Shown: positions 9,640 through 21,500 of the stretch, piece after piece
How the letters are laid out: every line of letters starts with the position of its first letter
How positions within the stretch are numbered: position 1 is the stretch's first letter
From: Burkholderiales bacterium
GTDB lineage: Bacteria > Pseudomonadota > Gammaproteobacteria > Burkholderiales > Thiobacteraceae
DNA: 41,528 nt
Direction: 5' to 3'
Assembly: GCA_023511995.1 (NCBI GenBank)
Contig: JAIMAL010000022.1
Coordinates: 1-41,528 of the forward strand
Program-made: the position numbers and the translations under genes
Notes under the pieces: generated by a model
What the model saw: only the letters and a program-made list of their open reading frames with translations
The model's database searches: none
Told to the model about the DNA's origin: nothing

Positions 9640-9645
9640 TATGAT
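9640..9645 (+). promoter_or_regulatory. -10-like box upstream of the PHP-domain RNase gene
   Basis: TATGAT lies 23 bases before the ATG at 9669. The preceding T-rich run is compatible with a promoter but no good -35 hexamer is seen at 16-18 bases. Confidence 0.4.
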
Positions 9646-9668
9646 TTGCCGCATCCGGCAGCCATGTC

Positions 9669-10517
9669 ATGCAAGCGGTCGATCTGCACGCCCATTCTAC
9701 GATTTCCGACGGTCTGCTCACCCCACGCGAGCTGGTGCGGCACGCCTGCGCCCAGAGCGTGCGCGTGCTGGCGCTGACGGATCATGACGATGTGGCGGGC
9801 ATTGCCGAAGCACGGGAGGAGGCGGCCCTGTGGGGCATCCACCTGGTAAGCGGGGTGGAAATCTCCGTCACCTGGCGGGGCCGAACCGTGCACATCGTGG
9901 GGCTGCGGATCGACGAGGCCGACCCCACTCTCAATGCGGGCCTGGCGCAACTGCGCGCCTCGCGTCTGGCCCGCGCCCGACGCATCGCCGAGGAGCTCGA
10001 CCGCATCGGCATCCACGGCAGTCTTGAGGCTGCCGCCGCGGTGAGCGGGCAGGTCATCAGCCGTAGCCATTTTGCGCGTTTTCTCGTGGAGCGGGGCTAT
10101 GCGGCGGATGTGCGCAGCGTCTTCCGCCATTATCTGGTCAGGGGCAAGCCCGGCTATGTGGAGCACACCTGGGCTTCGCTTGAGGACGCGGTGGGCTGGA
10201 TTCACGGCGCCGGGGGCCTGGCGGTTATCGCCCATCCCGGCCGCTATGACCTTACCCCCGTCGAAGTGCATGAATTGTTCACCGAATTCCGCGACCTTGG
10301 CGGGGAGGGGATCGAAGTCGTTTCCGGCAGCCAGCGCCCAGCGGAACAGGAGCGCTTCGCCCGGCTCGTGCGGGAATTCGGTTTTTTTGCCTCACGCGGC
10401 TCCGACTATCACGGACCGGGCCACAACGAGGTGGACATGGGGCGGCTGCCGGCGTTGCCCGAGGGGCTCACCCCCATCTGGCAGGACTGGCCCGAGGTGC
10501 TGCCGGCGGCCGCCTGA
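9669..10517 (+). CDS. PHP-domain 5'-3' exoribonuclease / 3',5'-nucleoside bisphosphate phosphatase (RNase AM type)
   Basis: A 282-residue PHP-domain hydrolase of the YciV/RNase AM (TrpH) family. Members trim 5' ends of RNA and hydrolyse short oligonucleotides or pAp. Metal-binding motifs are in place: DLHAHSTISDG (His7, His9), LTDHDDVAGI near residue 38, GVEIS near 60, SRSHFARFLV near 122, IAHPGRY near 190 and SDYHGPG near 250. Length fits the family. It is first in a plus-strand run in which yciV, yciO, an M50 protease and trpS follow. This order recurs in beta- and gammaproteobacteria. Confidence 0.93.
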   Translation: MQAVDLHAHSTISDGLLTPRELVRHACAQSVRVLALTDHDDVAGIAEAREEAALWGIHLVSGVEISVTWRGRTVHIVGLRIDEADPTLNAGLAQLRASRLARARRIAEELDRIGIHGSLEAAAAVSGQVISRSHFARFLVERGYAADVRSVFRHYLVRGKPGYVEHTWASLEDAVGWIHGAGGLAVIAHPGRYDLTPVEVHELFTEFRDLGGEGIEVVSGSQRPAEQERFARLVREFGFFASRGSDYHGPGHNEVDMGRLPALPEGLTPIWQDWPEVLPAAA

Positions 10518-10554
10518 GCATGGGCCGCGGCAAGGCGGCGGCTCTCCTCCCCCC

Positions 10555-11184
10555 ATGGCGCAGTATTTCTCCGTTCACCCGCAAAACCCGCAGCCGCGCC
10601 TGATCCGGCAGGCGGCGGACATCGTGCGCCACGGTGGCGTGATCGTCTATCCCACGGATTCCTGCTATGCCCTCGGCTGTCGCCTGGGAGACAAGGATGC
10701 GGAGCGGGAGCTGCGGCGCATCCGGGACCTCGACGAGCAGCACCATCTGACGCTCATGGTGCGGGATTTGTCGGAGATCGCCGTCTATGCCCGGGTGGAC
10801 AACCAGCAGTTCCGGCTGCTCAAGGCGCACACGCCCGGTGCCTATACCTTCATTCTGCAGGCGACGCGGGAGGTGCCTCGCCGGCTGCAGCACCCGAAAC
10901 GGGCCACCATCGGCATCCGGGTGCCGGATCATCCGGTGGCGCTTGCCCTCCTCGAAGCTCTGGGAGAACCTTTGCTTTCCACCACCCTCATCCTGCCGGG
11001 GGAGGCGCTGCCCCTCAACGATGCGGAGGAAATCCGCGAACGTCTGGGCAACCGCGTGGCCCTCATCCTGGATGCGGGTTCCTGCGGCGTGGAGCCCACC
11101 ACGGTGATCGATCTCACCGGAGAAAGCCCCGTCGTATTGCGCAAGGGCCGGGGTAGCCTGGCGTCCTTTGGTCTGGAGCACTGA
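10555..11184 (+). CDS. L-threonylcarbamoyladenylate synthase-like protein (YciO/Sua5 family)
   Basis: A 209-residue YrdC-fold protein. Its organisation (FSVHPQNPQPRLIRQAADI, then GGVIVYPTDSCYALGC, KRATIGIRVPDHP and STTLILPGE) matches the YciO branch more than the essential TsaC/Sua5 branch. The family binds threonine, bicarbonate and ATP, or RNA. YciO is only a weak or accessory TC-AMP synthase, so tRNA t6A synthesis should not be assumed to depend on it. The ATG at 10555 has no obvious Shine-Dalgarno. A longer in-frame extension overlaps the RNase gene in another frame and was rejected. Confidence 0.9.
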   Translation: MAQYFSVHPQNPQPRLIRQAADIVRHGGVIVYPTDSCYALGCRLGDKDAERELRRIRDLDEQHHLTLMVRDLSEIAVYARVDNQQFRLLKAHTPGAYTFILQATREVPRRLQHPKRATIGIRVPDHPVALALLEALGEPLLSTTLILPGEALPLNDAEEIRERLGNRVALILDAGSCGVEPTTVIDLTGESPVVLRKGRGSLASFGLEH

Positions 11185-11847
11185 ATGGATTTCGACTCGA
11201 TCCTGCGGGAGGTTTCGGTGCTGGCGCTGCCAGTGCTGTTCGCCATCACGCTGCACGAAGCGGCACATGGTTACGTGGCGCGGCATTTCGGCGATCCGAC
11301 GGCATGGGCGGCGGGCCGCATCAGCCTCAATCCGCTGCGCCACATCGACCCGGTGGGCACCATCCTGGTGCCCCTGGTGATCTATTTCACCACCGCGCTG
11401 GCGGGGCAGGGCTTTTTGTTCGGTTGGGCAAAACCGGTGCCGGTCAATTTCAGCCGCCTGCGCCATCCCAAGCGGGACATGCTGTGGGTGGCGGCGGCAG
11501 GGCCGGGGGCCAATCTGGTGATGGCCATCCTGTGGATCATGGTGGCGAATGTGAGCGGCAATTTCCCCGCCGGTGGCGTGGGCGAATGGTTCTATGCCAT
11601 GGCCGAGAAGGGCATCCTCATCAACGTCATCCTCATGGTGCTCAATCTCTTTCCCCTGCCGCCGCTCGATGGTGGCCGCATTGCCGTAAGCCTTTTGCCA
11701 AACCCCTATGCCTACCGCTTCGCCCGCATCGAGCCCTATGGCCTCATGATTCTGGTCGTGCTGTTGGTGACGGGCGTGCTGGGTGCCGTGTTATGGCCCC
11801 TGGTGGTCCTCACCACCCGGCTTCTGCTCACTCTGTTCGCCGTTTAG
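11185..11847 (+). CDS. Site-2-protease-family (M50) membrane metalloprotease
   Basis: A 220-residue polytopic protein with the zinc-protease motif HEAAH at residues 24-28 in the first membrane helix. The second M50 signature, FPLPPLDGGR, lies near residue 160 and supplies the third metal ligand (Asp). There is no PDZ domain, so it belongs to the short S2P group often found beside trpS and scpA in proteobacteria. Its substrate is unknown; regulated intramembrane proteolysis is the family role. The ATG directly follows the TGA of the preceding gene with no gap, indicating translational coupling. Confidence 0.93.
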   Translation: MDFDSILREVSVLALPVLFAITLHEAAHGYVARHFGDPTAWAAGRISLNPLRHIDPVGTILVPLVIYFTTALAGQGFLFGWAKPVPVNFSRLRHPKRDMLWVAAAGPGANLVMAILWIMVANVSGNFPAGGVGEWFYAMAEKGILINVILMVLNLFPLPPLDGGRIAVSLLPNPYAYRFARIEPYGLMILVVLLVTGVLGAVLWPLVVLTTRLLLTLFAV

Positions 11848-11856
11848 GATGCCTCC

Positions 11857-13059
11857 ATGTTTGCTGAACGTGTACTTTCTGGCATGCGCCCGACGGGCAG
11901 TCTGCACCTCGGCCACTATCACGGGGTGCTGAAGAACTGGATTCGTCTGCAGCATGAATACGAGTGCCTGTTCTTCGTCGCGGACTGGCATGCGCTGACC
12001 ACCCACTACGACAGCCCCCATACGATTGCGGAAAACGTCTGGAACATGGTCATCGACTGGCTGGCCGCCGGGGTCAACCCGGCCAGTGCGACGCTCTTCA
12101 TCCAGTCCCGGGTGCCGGAGCATGCGGAGCTGCATCTGCTGTTGTCCATGATGACGCCCCTGGGTTGGCTGGAACGGGTGCCCACCTACAAGGACCAGCA
12201 GGAGAAACTCGCCGACCGGGACCTCTCCACCTATGGTTTCCTGGGCTATCCGCTTTTGCAAAGCGCCGACATCCTCATCTACCGCGCCACCCGGGTACCG
12301 GTGGGGGAGGATCAGGTGCCCCACATTGAATTCACGCGGGAGATCGCGCGCCGCTTCAATCACCTCTATGGGCGGGAGCCGGGCTTCGAGGAGAAGGCCC
12401 AGTTGGCGGTGAAGAAGCTGGGGGCGAAAAAGGCGCGCCTGTACGAGGAGCTGCGCACCCGCTATCAGCAGGCAGGCGACGAAGGGGCGCTGGAGGCGGG
12501 CAAGGCCCTGATCGGCGAAGCCCAGAATCTTTCCCTGGCCGACCGCGAGCGGCTCTTCGGCTACCTGGAGGGCAGCGGCAAGATGATCCTGCCCGAGCCG
12601 GAGGCGCTGCTTACCGAGGCCTCGCGCATGCCAGGGCTCGATGGCCAGAAAATGTCCAAGTCCTATCACAATACCATCGGCCTGCGCGAGGCACCCGACA
12701 GTGTGGTAAAAAAAATCCGCACCATGCCCACCGACCCGGCCCGCGTGCGCCGGACTGATCCTGGTACACCGGAAAAATGCCCGGTCTGGCAGTTCCACCT
12801 GGTCTACTCCGACGATGCCACCCGGCAGTGGGTGCGGGAGGGGTGCACCACGGCCGGCATCGGTTGCCTGGAGTGCAAGCAGCCGGTGATCGATGCCGTG
12901 CTCGAGGAACAAAAGCCCATGCACGAGCGCGCCCGACCCTATGAGGAGGACCCCACGCTGGTGCGCAATCTGGTCGCCGACGGCTGCGAAAAAGCGCGGG
13001 AACTGGCCCAGGAAACCCTGCGCGAGGTGCGCGCCGCCATGGGCCTCGACTACGACTGA
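11857..13059 (+). CDS. trpS: Tryptophanyl-tRNA synthetase
   Basis: A class I aminoacyl-tRNA synthetase charging tRNA-Trp. The HIGH-type motif is in PTGSLHLGHYHG (about residues 11-22) and the KMSKS loop in GQKMSKSYHN (about 264-273). Other hallmarks are DWHALTTHYD and GEDQVPHIEFTREIARRFN. At 400 residues it exceeds the common 330-350. The extra length lies mainly in an insertion of roughly 70 residues between the ATP-binding region and KMSKS (about 185-255), rich in charged helix. I recall this longer form from other betaproteobacteria. ATG 11857 follows an AGGA nine bases upstream. Confidence 0.97.
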   Translation: MFAERVLSGMRPTGSLHLGHYHGVLKNWIRLQHEYECLFFVADWHALTTHYDSPHTIAENVWNMVIDWLAAGVNPASATLFIQSRVPEHAELHLLLSMMTPLGWLERVPTYKDQQEKLADRDLSTYGFLGYPLLQSADILIYRATRVPVGEDQVPHIEFTREIARRFNHLYGREPGFEEKAQLAVKKLGAKKARLYEELRTRYQQAGDEGALEAGKALIGEAQNLSLADRERLFGYLEGSGKMILPEPEALLTEASRMPGLDGQKMSKSYHNTIGLREAPDSVVKKIRTMPTDPARVRRTDPGTPEKCPVWQFHLVYSDDATRQWVREGCTTAGIGCLECKQPVIDAVLEEQKPMHERARPYEEDPTLVRNLVADGCEKARELAQETLREVRAAMGLDYD

Positions 13060-13071
13060 GCCCTTCCCGCC

Positions 13072-13102
13072 TTGGCGGGGCCGGTGCCGACTCCGGTAAA
13101 AT
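13072..13102 (+). promoter_or_regulatory. Candidate scpA promoter overlapping the start codon
   Basis: TTGGCG (13072-13077) and TAAAAT (13097-13102) are spaced 19 bases apart. Initiation seven or so bases after the -10 would fall at 13109-13110, on the second of three in-frame ATGs (13101, 13110, 13113). That suggests a leaderless or near-leaderless message. There is no Shine-Dalgarno for any of these ATGs. Confidence 0.4.
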
Positions 13103-13932
13103 GACCAAAATGATGACCGAAGCCTCTGCCGCGCCCGCCGCGGTGCACCCGCCCGGTATTCGCGCGCGCGTCTATGGCGAGCCGCTGACGGAACTGCCGG
13201 CGGACCTCTACATCCCCCCCGATGCGCTGGAAGTGATCCTGGAGGCCTTCGAGGGGCCGCTGGATTTGCTGCTCTATCTCATCCGCCGGCACAATCTCGA
13301 CATCCTGGACATTCCCATGGCGGAGCTGTGCCGCCAGTACATCGAATACGTGGAGCGTATCCGCGCCCGCCAACTGGAGCTCGCCGCGGAATATCTGGTG
13401 ATGGCGGCCATGCTCACCGAGATCAAGTCCCGCATGCTGTTGCCCCGGCCGCCGCGGGAGGAGGGGGCGGAGGAGCCGGAGGACCCGCGGGCGGAGCTGG
13501 TGCGGCGGCTGCTGGAATACGAGCAGATGAAGTACGCGGCGCGCCGGCTTGACGAGCTGCCCCAGGTGGGCCGCGACCTGCAGCTCGTGCGGGTGTACGT
13601 GGAAAAAATCGCCGGGGAAAGGCTCCCCCAAGTGAGTGCGGCCGATCTCGCCGCCGCCTGGGAAGCCATCGTTGCCCGCGCCCGACGCAATGTGCACCAT
13701 CGCATCACCCGCGAGGAACTCTCGGTGCGGGAACACATGAGCCGGCTGTTGCGGGTGCTCTCCGTGGAGGGGTACAAGGAATTCAGCGAGCTGTTCAATC
13801 CGGCCGCCGGCGTGCCGGAACTGGTGGTGACCTTCCTCGCCATCCTGGAGCTTGCCAAACAGGGTGCAATCCGCATCACCCAGGCGGAAGTCTATGCCCC
13901 CATCTACGTCAAACTCGCCGACGACGACAGCG

Positions 13933-13958
<26 letters not shown>
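13101..13958 (+). CDS. scpA: Segregation and condensation protein A
   Basis: ScpA is the kleisin subunit that bridges SMC heads and recruits ScpB in the bacterial condensin. The 285-residue protein carries the family hallmark [24 protein letters not shown] near residue 50. The helical segment [22 protein letters not shown] follows near 95, and a winged-helix C-terminus ([25 protein letters not shown]) binds the SMC cap. The first forty residues are poorly conserved. The start could be 13101, 13110 or 13113; 13101 is given as the longest, but the promoter placement favours 13110 or 13113. Its partner smc lies 11 kb downstream in the same window. Confidence 0.95.
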
Positions 13959-14683
<725 letters not shown>

Positions 14684-14691
<8 letters not shown>

Positions 14692-15466
14692 ACGTCTGCA
14701 GAAGGTCCTCGCCGCGGCGGGGCTGGGCTCGCGGCGGGAGATCGAGGATTGGATCCGCGCCGGCAGGGTGAAGGTCAACGGTCGCATTGCCACGCTGGGC
14801 CAGACCGTCACCGCCCGGGACCGTGTTTTCGTCGATGGCAAGCCGGTACGCCTGCGTCTTAAGGAGAGGCGGCTGCCGCGGGTGTTGCTCTACAACAAGC
14901 CGGAAGGGGAGATCGTCAGCAAGGCCGATCCCCAGGGCCGGCCCACCGTCTTCCGCAACCTGCCGCGGCTACGCACCGCCAAATGGATCGCCGTGGGCCG
15001 CCTCGATCTCAACAGCAGCGGGTTACTCCTTTTCACCACCTCAGGGGAGCTTGCCAACCGGCTCATGCATCCGCGCTACCAGGTGGAGCGGGAATACGCC
15101 GTGCGGGTGATGGGGCGTCTTGGCGCCGAACAGGTGCAGCGACTTTTGGCCGGCGTGGAGATCGACGGGCAGCCGGCCCGCCTGGAACACATCGAGGATC
15201 GTGGCGGGGAAGGGGCCAACCACTGGTACCACGTGGTGATTCGCGAAGGACGCAAACGGGAAGTGCGGCGCCTTTTCGAGGCGGTGGGGCTCATGGTCTC
15301 GCGCCTCATCCGCGTGCGTTACGGCAGCCTGCGGCTGCCGCCCCGTTTGCGGCGCGGGCAGTTTCTCGAACTTGACCGGGCGCAGGTGGCGGCCCTGTTG
15401 CAGGAGGTGGGGCTCAACCCGCCCCGCCGTGAGTCTGCCCGACCACGGGCGCGCCGCGCAGGCTGA
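14684..15466 (+). CDS. rluB: 23S rRNA pseudouridine synthase, RluB type
   Basis: A 260-residue RsuA/RluB-family pseudouridine synthase, expected to modify U2605 of 23S rRNA. It has an N-terminal S4 RNA-binding domain ([22 protein letters not shown]) and a catalytic domain with the aspartate in [14 protein letters not shown]. The later [24 protein letters not shown] segment is diagnostic of RluB/RluE/RluF/RsuA. The tail is short and basic, unlike the long repetitive tails of some betaproteobacterial RluB. ATG 14684 overlaps the scpB stop by eight bases. The scpA-scpB-rluB order is widely conserved. Confidence 0.93.
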
Positions 15467-15566
15467 AGGGGCGCGGCCGTCTTTTCTGTTATGCTGGCGG
15501 AATCCGGCCCGACGCAAGGGCGCATCGGGCCTCCTTCATCGTGTAACCTCATCGGGGACTTTGACT

Positions 15567-16088
15567 ATGCGCAGGCTTTTCGTTTTCCTTTTCCTCTCCA
15601 CCATCCTCGTGCTTCCCGCCGCCCACGCGGGTTCGGTGCGCAAGGCTTCCCGCCCCGCCGCGCCCGCGCTCACCCTGGCGCAGACGGTGATCCGCATGCC
15701 CTTGGCGAAGGGCGTGTCCCTGGAAGATGCGGAGCAGTCCATGAAGCTGCGCGCCAATGCCCTCAACATGAAGCTGGTGGCGGAGCTGCCGCTCTCCAGG
15801 CAGGTGGAGGCGATCACCGGCAAGCCTTCGCGTTATGCCACCATCTTCCAGTTCTGCGATGCCATGACGGCCCGCCAGATGCTGGACTACAGCCTGGATT
15901 TCGCCGCCTATCTGCCCTGCCGCATCGCTTTGGTGGAGGACGAAAAAGGGCAGGGCTGGGTGGTGATGATGGACCTCAACCTGCTCATCAACGCCGCCAA
16001 TCTGAAGCCGGAGCTCAAGGCCAAGGCCATCGAGGTGCGCGACATGCTGGAAAACATCATGCGCGCGGCCGCCAACGGCGAACTCTAA
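15567..16088 (+). CDS. Exported DUF302-domain protein
   Basis: A 173-residue protein beginning with a clear signal peptide (MRRLFVFLFLSTILVLPAAHAG, cleavage after AHA near residue 21), so probably periplasmic. The rest fits DUF302: SLEDAEQSMKLRANALNMKL, then IFQFCDAMTARQMLDYSLDFAAYLPCRIALVED and GWVVMMDLNLL. Two cysteines (about residues 111 and 130) could form a disulfide or a ligand site. DUF302 proteins are common near sulfur-oxidation and redox genes, but no such neighbours are seen here. It follows rluB by 100 bases, with a possible TATGCT -10 at 15490-15495, and converges with prmB. Confidence 0.85.
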   Translation: MRRLFVFLFLSTILVLPAAHAGSVRKASRPAAPALTLAQTVIRMPLAKGVSLEDAEQSMKLRANALNMKLVAELPLSRQVEAITGKPSRYATIFQFCDAMTARQMLDYSLDFAAYLPCRIALVEDEKGQGWVVMMDLNLLINAANLKPELKAKAIEVRDMLENIMRAAANGEL

Positions 16089-16105
16089 GGCAGGCAGCCG
16101 CAGGC

Positions 16106-18510
<2,405 letters not shown>

Positions 18511-19332
18511 TCACACGCCGCGTAAAAGTTCGTTGATGCCCACCTTGGACCGCGTCTTTTCATCCACCTTTTTCACGATCACCGCGCAGTAGAGGCTGTA
18601 TTTGCCATCCTTGGAGGGCAGGCTGCCGGACACCACCACGGAGCCGGCGGGCACACGTCCGTAGTGGATTTCGCCGGTCTCGCGATCGTAAATCTTGGTG
18701 CTCTGGCCGATGTACACGCCCATGGAGATGACGCAGTTGTCCTCCACCACCACGCCTTCGACGATCTCCGAACGGGCGCCGATGAAGCAGTTGTCGCCGA
18801 TGATGGTGGGATTGGCCTGGAGGGGCTCCAGCACGCCGCCAATGCCCACACCGCCGGATAGATGCACATTCTTGCCGATCTGGGCGCAGGAGCCCACGGT
18901 GGCCCAGGTGTCCACCATGGTGCCTTCATCCACATAGGCGCCGATGTTGACATAGGAGGGCATGAGCACCACGTTTTTCGCGATGTAGGCGCCCCGGCGC
19001 GCAGTGGCGGGGGGCACGACGCGGAAGCCGCCCTCGCGGAAATCGCGGGAGTTGTAGTCGGCGAACTTGGAGGGCACCTTGTCGAAATAATTGGTGAAGC
19101 CACCCTTGATGAAGAAGTTGTCCTGCATGCGGAAGGAAAGCAGGACAGCTTTCTTGATCCACTGGTGGGTGACCCAGTCGCCATCGATTTTCTCCGCCAC
19201 GCGCAGGGTGCCACGGTCGAGGTGATCGATCACCGTGTCCACCGCTTCCTTGGTCTTGGCGTCCACGGTGCGCGGCGTGATGTCGGCGCGGCGCTCGTAA
19301 GCTTCTTCGATGATGGCTTGCAGTTCCTGCAT
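18511..19332 (-). CDS. dapD: 2,3,4,5-tetrahydropyridine-2,6-dicarboxylate N-succinyltransferase
   Basis: A 273-residue trimeric left-handed beta-helix enzyme that succinylates tetrahydrodipicolinate in the lysine/DAP pathway. The N-terminal helical domain ([19 protein letters not shown]) leads into hexapeptide repeats ([60 protein letters not shown]). It closes with [20 protein letters not shown]. The length matches E. coli DapD almost exactly. AAGGAAA about nine bases upstream of ATG 19332 is a good ribosome site. Confidence 0.98.
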   Translation of the reverse strand: MQELQAIIEEAYERRADITPRTVDAKTKEAVDTVIDHLDRGTLRVAEKIDGDWVTHQWIKKAVLLSFRMQDNFFIKGGFTNYFDKVPSKFADYNSRDFREGGFRVVPPATARRGAYIAKNVVLMPSYVNIGAYVDEGTMVDTWATVGSCAQIGKNVHLSGGVGIGGVLEPLQANPTIIGDNCFIGARSEIVEGVVVEDNCVISMGVYIGQSTKIYDRETGEIHYGRVPAGSVVVSGSLPSKDGKYSLYCAVIVKKVDEKTRSKVGINELLRGV

Positions 19333-19388
19333 GGTGGTGTTTCCTTATGCTGGTGTCGGGTTGCGTGAAGGAGAGGGGCCGTCTTGCT

Positions 19389-20579
19389 TCAGAGGTTTTT
19401 CACGAATTCCCTGATCCGCCGGGCCGCCTCCAGACACTCCGCCTCCGGGGCGACCAGCGCGATGCGGACGAAATTCGCGCCGGGGTTGACACCGTTCTGG
19501 AGGCGCGCGAGGAAACTGCCCGGCAGCACCGTGACATTATATTCGCGGTACAGCGCGCGGGTGAATTCGGTGTCATCGATGGGGGTCGGCACCCAGTAGT
19601 AAAACGCCGCTTCCGGCACGGTGAGGGGAAGGGCATCGCCGATCGTGTTGCGGAAAGCGGCGAACTTGGCGCGGTAGAGCCGCCGGTTTTCCGCCACGTG
19701 GGCCTCATCCTGCCAGGCGAGGGTGCTGGCGTGCTGGACGGTGGGGCTCATGGCGCAGCCGTGATAGGTGCGGTAGAGCAGGAATTTCTCCAGGATTTCC
19801 CGATCGCCGGCGACAAAGCCGGAACGCATGCCCGGCACGTTGGAGCGCTTGGACAGACTGCTGAACACCACCAGATTGATGAAATCGTCGCGGCCCAGGC
19901 GATGCGCGGCCTCCAGGGCACCGAGGGGCGGCCGGGCTTCGTCGAAATAGATTTCCGAATAGCACTCGTCGGCGGCAATGACGAAACCGTAGCGGTCGGA
20001 GAGGGTGAACAGAGTCTGCCACTCATCGAGGGTCAGCACCCGGCCGGTGGGGTTACCCGGCGAGCAGACATAGACGAGCTGGGTGCGCTCCAGCACGTGC
20101 TCCGGCACCTGCGAAAAGTCCATGCGGAAGCCGTTCTCCGGCGTGGTGGCGAGATAGTAGGGCTGTGCCCCGGCCAAAAGCGCCGCCCCCTCGTAAATCT
20201 GGTAGAAGGGATTGGGGGAGATGACCACCGGCCTGGTCTGGCGGTCCACGATCACCTGGGCAAAGGCGAACAGCGCCTCGCGGCTGCCCAACACCGGCAG
20301 CACCTGGTTTTCCGGATTGACGTGGGGCAGGCGATAGCGCTTTTCCAGCCAGCGGGCGATGGCACCGCGCAGGGCATCCATGCCATGGGTGGAGGGGTAG
20401 CCGGCCAGCCCATCGAGATGGTCCACAATGGCCTGGCGGATGAAGGCCGGTGTGGGATGCTTGGGTTCGCCGATGGACAGATTGATCGGGGTAAAATCCG
20501 GCGACGCCGTCACCCCGTGCAATAACTGGCGCAGGCGCTGGAAGGGATAAGGTTTGAGCTTGGCGAGATCGGGGTTCAC
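19389..20579 (-). CDS. dapC: Succinyldiaminopimelate transaminase
   Basis: A 396-residue fold-type I PLP aminotransferase giving N-succinyl-LL-diaminopimelate. It starts VNPDLAKLKPYPFQRLRQLL, which is characteristic of proteobacterial DapC. INLSIGEPKHPTPAFI, SPNPFYQIYEGAALLAG and CSPGNPTGRVLTLDEW follow, then the PLP lysine in VVFSSLSKRSNVPGMRSGF. The start is taken as GTG 20579, since no ATG precedes the conserved N-terminus before the promoter at 20602-20607. Downstream come dapD, the ArsC-like gene, dapE and prmB on the same strand, so the succinylase-branch enzymes are clustered. Confidence 0.95.
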   Translation of the reverse strand: MNPDLAKLKPYPFQRLRQLLHGVTASPDFTPINLSIGEPKHPTPAFIRQAIVDHLDGLAGYPSTHGMDALRGAIARWLEKRYRLPHVNPENQVLPVLGSREALFAFAQVIVDRQTRPVVISPNPFYQIYEGAALLAGAQPYYLATTPENGFRMDFSQVPEHVLERTQLVYVCSPGNPTGRVLTLDEWQTLFTLSDRYGFVIAADECYSEIYFDEARPPLGALEAAHRLGRDDFINLVVFSSLSKRSNVPGMRSGFVAGDREILEKFLLYRTYHGCAMSPTVQHASTLAWQDEAHVAENRRLYRAKFAAFRNTIGDALPLTVPEAAFYYWVPTPIDDTEFTRALYREYNVTVLPGSFLARLQNGVNPGANFVRIALVAPEAECLEAARRIREFVKNL

Positions 20580-20601
20580 GATGGCGAAGAAGAAAAAACG
20601 A

Positions 20602-20631
20602 ATTATAAGCCGGAGCCTGAAGTGATCCCAA
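20602..20631 (-). promoter_or_regulatory. Promoter of the dapC-dapD-arsC-like-dapE-prmB operon
   Basis: On the minus strand, TTGGGA (20631-20626), an 18-base spacer and a consensus TATAAT (20607-20602) stand 22 bases upstream of the dapC GTG. The leader would be only about 15 bases and shows no Shine-Dalgarno. The hexamers overlap the start of the divergent EamA gene (GTG 20622), so the two genes share this short region. Confidence 0.65.
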
Positions 20632-21500
20632 ACCGACGTCTGTCCCCGGTGGCGGGTCTCATCGCCGGCGCCACGGCCTGGGGCCTTGTCTGGTATCCCC
20701 TGCGTCTTCTGGAAACCGCCGGACTCGCCGGCCCCCTGGCCATCCTGATCGTCTTCCTCTGTGCAACCCTCCTCGGGCTGCCTTTCACCTGGCGGGCGAT
20801 GACTGAATTCCGGCGGGGCACGCTCCTCCTTGCCGGCATCGGGCTCGCCGCCGGCTGGGCCAATCTCGCCTATGTGTTGGGCGTGATCCACGGCGAGGTG
20901 GTGCGGGTGCTGCTCCTCTTCTATCTCGCCCCTTTGTGGACCGTGCTTCTTTCCCGTCTGCTCCTCGACGAGCGCCTTTCCGCCGCCGGTTACGGGGTGA
21001 TCGCACTGTCCCTGGCCGGGGCCATGATCATGTTGTGGCATGCGGCCCTGGGCATTCCCTGGCCGAAGAATGGTGCGGAGTGGCTGGGGCTGTCGGCGGG
21101 GTTGGCCTTCGCCTGCTCCAACGTGCTGAGCCGCAGGGCGCAGGTGTTGAGCATAAAGGCCAAATCCTTGAGCGTCTGGCTCGGTGTGCTGGTGGTGGCG
21201 ATGGCGGTGTTGATGGTGGAACCACCTGATTTCGGCAGCGCGCTCGCCGCCCTGCAGGTGCAATGGGGATGGGTGGGGGTGCTGGGGATTGTGCTGGCTG
21301 CTGTCACCGTGGCCATGCAGTATGGGCTCACCCATACCCCGGCCAACCGTGCCATCGTCATTCTGCTCTTCGAGCTGGTGGTGGCGGCCGTGGCGGCATG
21401 GTGGCTCGTGGATGAAGTGTTGACCTGGAGGGAGTGGCTGGGCGGGGCCATGATCGTGGCGGCAAGCCTGCTTTCCGGCCGCATGGAGCACAGCCGATGA
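20622..21500 (+). CDS. EamA-family (DMT superfamily) membrane transporter
   Basis: A 292-residue protein with about ten predicted membrane segments arranged as two EamA repeats (about 8-140 and 152-287), probably exporting a small metabolite. Each repeat ends with a typical motif: FYLAPLWTVLLSRLLLDERLS in the first, and IVILLFELVVAAVAAWWLVDEVLTWREWLGG in the second. The substrate cannot be inferred. GTG 20622 is preceded by GGAG at six bases, a good site, and is divergent from dapC. The stop overlaps the start of the VOC gene (ATGA), so the two are cotranslated. Confidence 0.9.
   Translation: MIPNRRLSPVAGLIAGATAWGLVWYPLRLLETAGLAGPLAILIVFLCATLLGLPFTWRAMTEFRRGTLLLAGIGLAAGWANLAYVLGVIHGEVVRVLLLFYLAPLWTVLLSRLLLDERLSAAGYGVIALSLAGAMIMLWHAALGIPWPKNGAEWLGLSAGLAFACSNVLSRRAQVLSIKAKSLSVWLGVLVVAMAVLMVEPPDFGSALAALQVQWGWVGVLGIVLAAVTVAMQYGLTHTPANRAIVILLFELVVAAVAAWWLVDEVLTWREWLGGAMIVAASLLSGRMEHSR

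Noticed and set aside
13066-13079. CCCGCC-TT-GGCGGG palindrome after trpS as a terminator
   Set aside because: Loop is too tight and no T-tract follows; it overlaps the candidate scpA -35 region.
20492-20500. TAAAAT box on the plus strand as a promoter
   Set aside because: It lies inside the dapC coding region with no gene starting downstream on that strand within a sensible distance.
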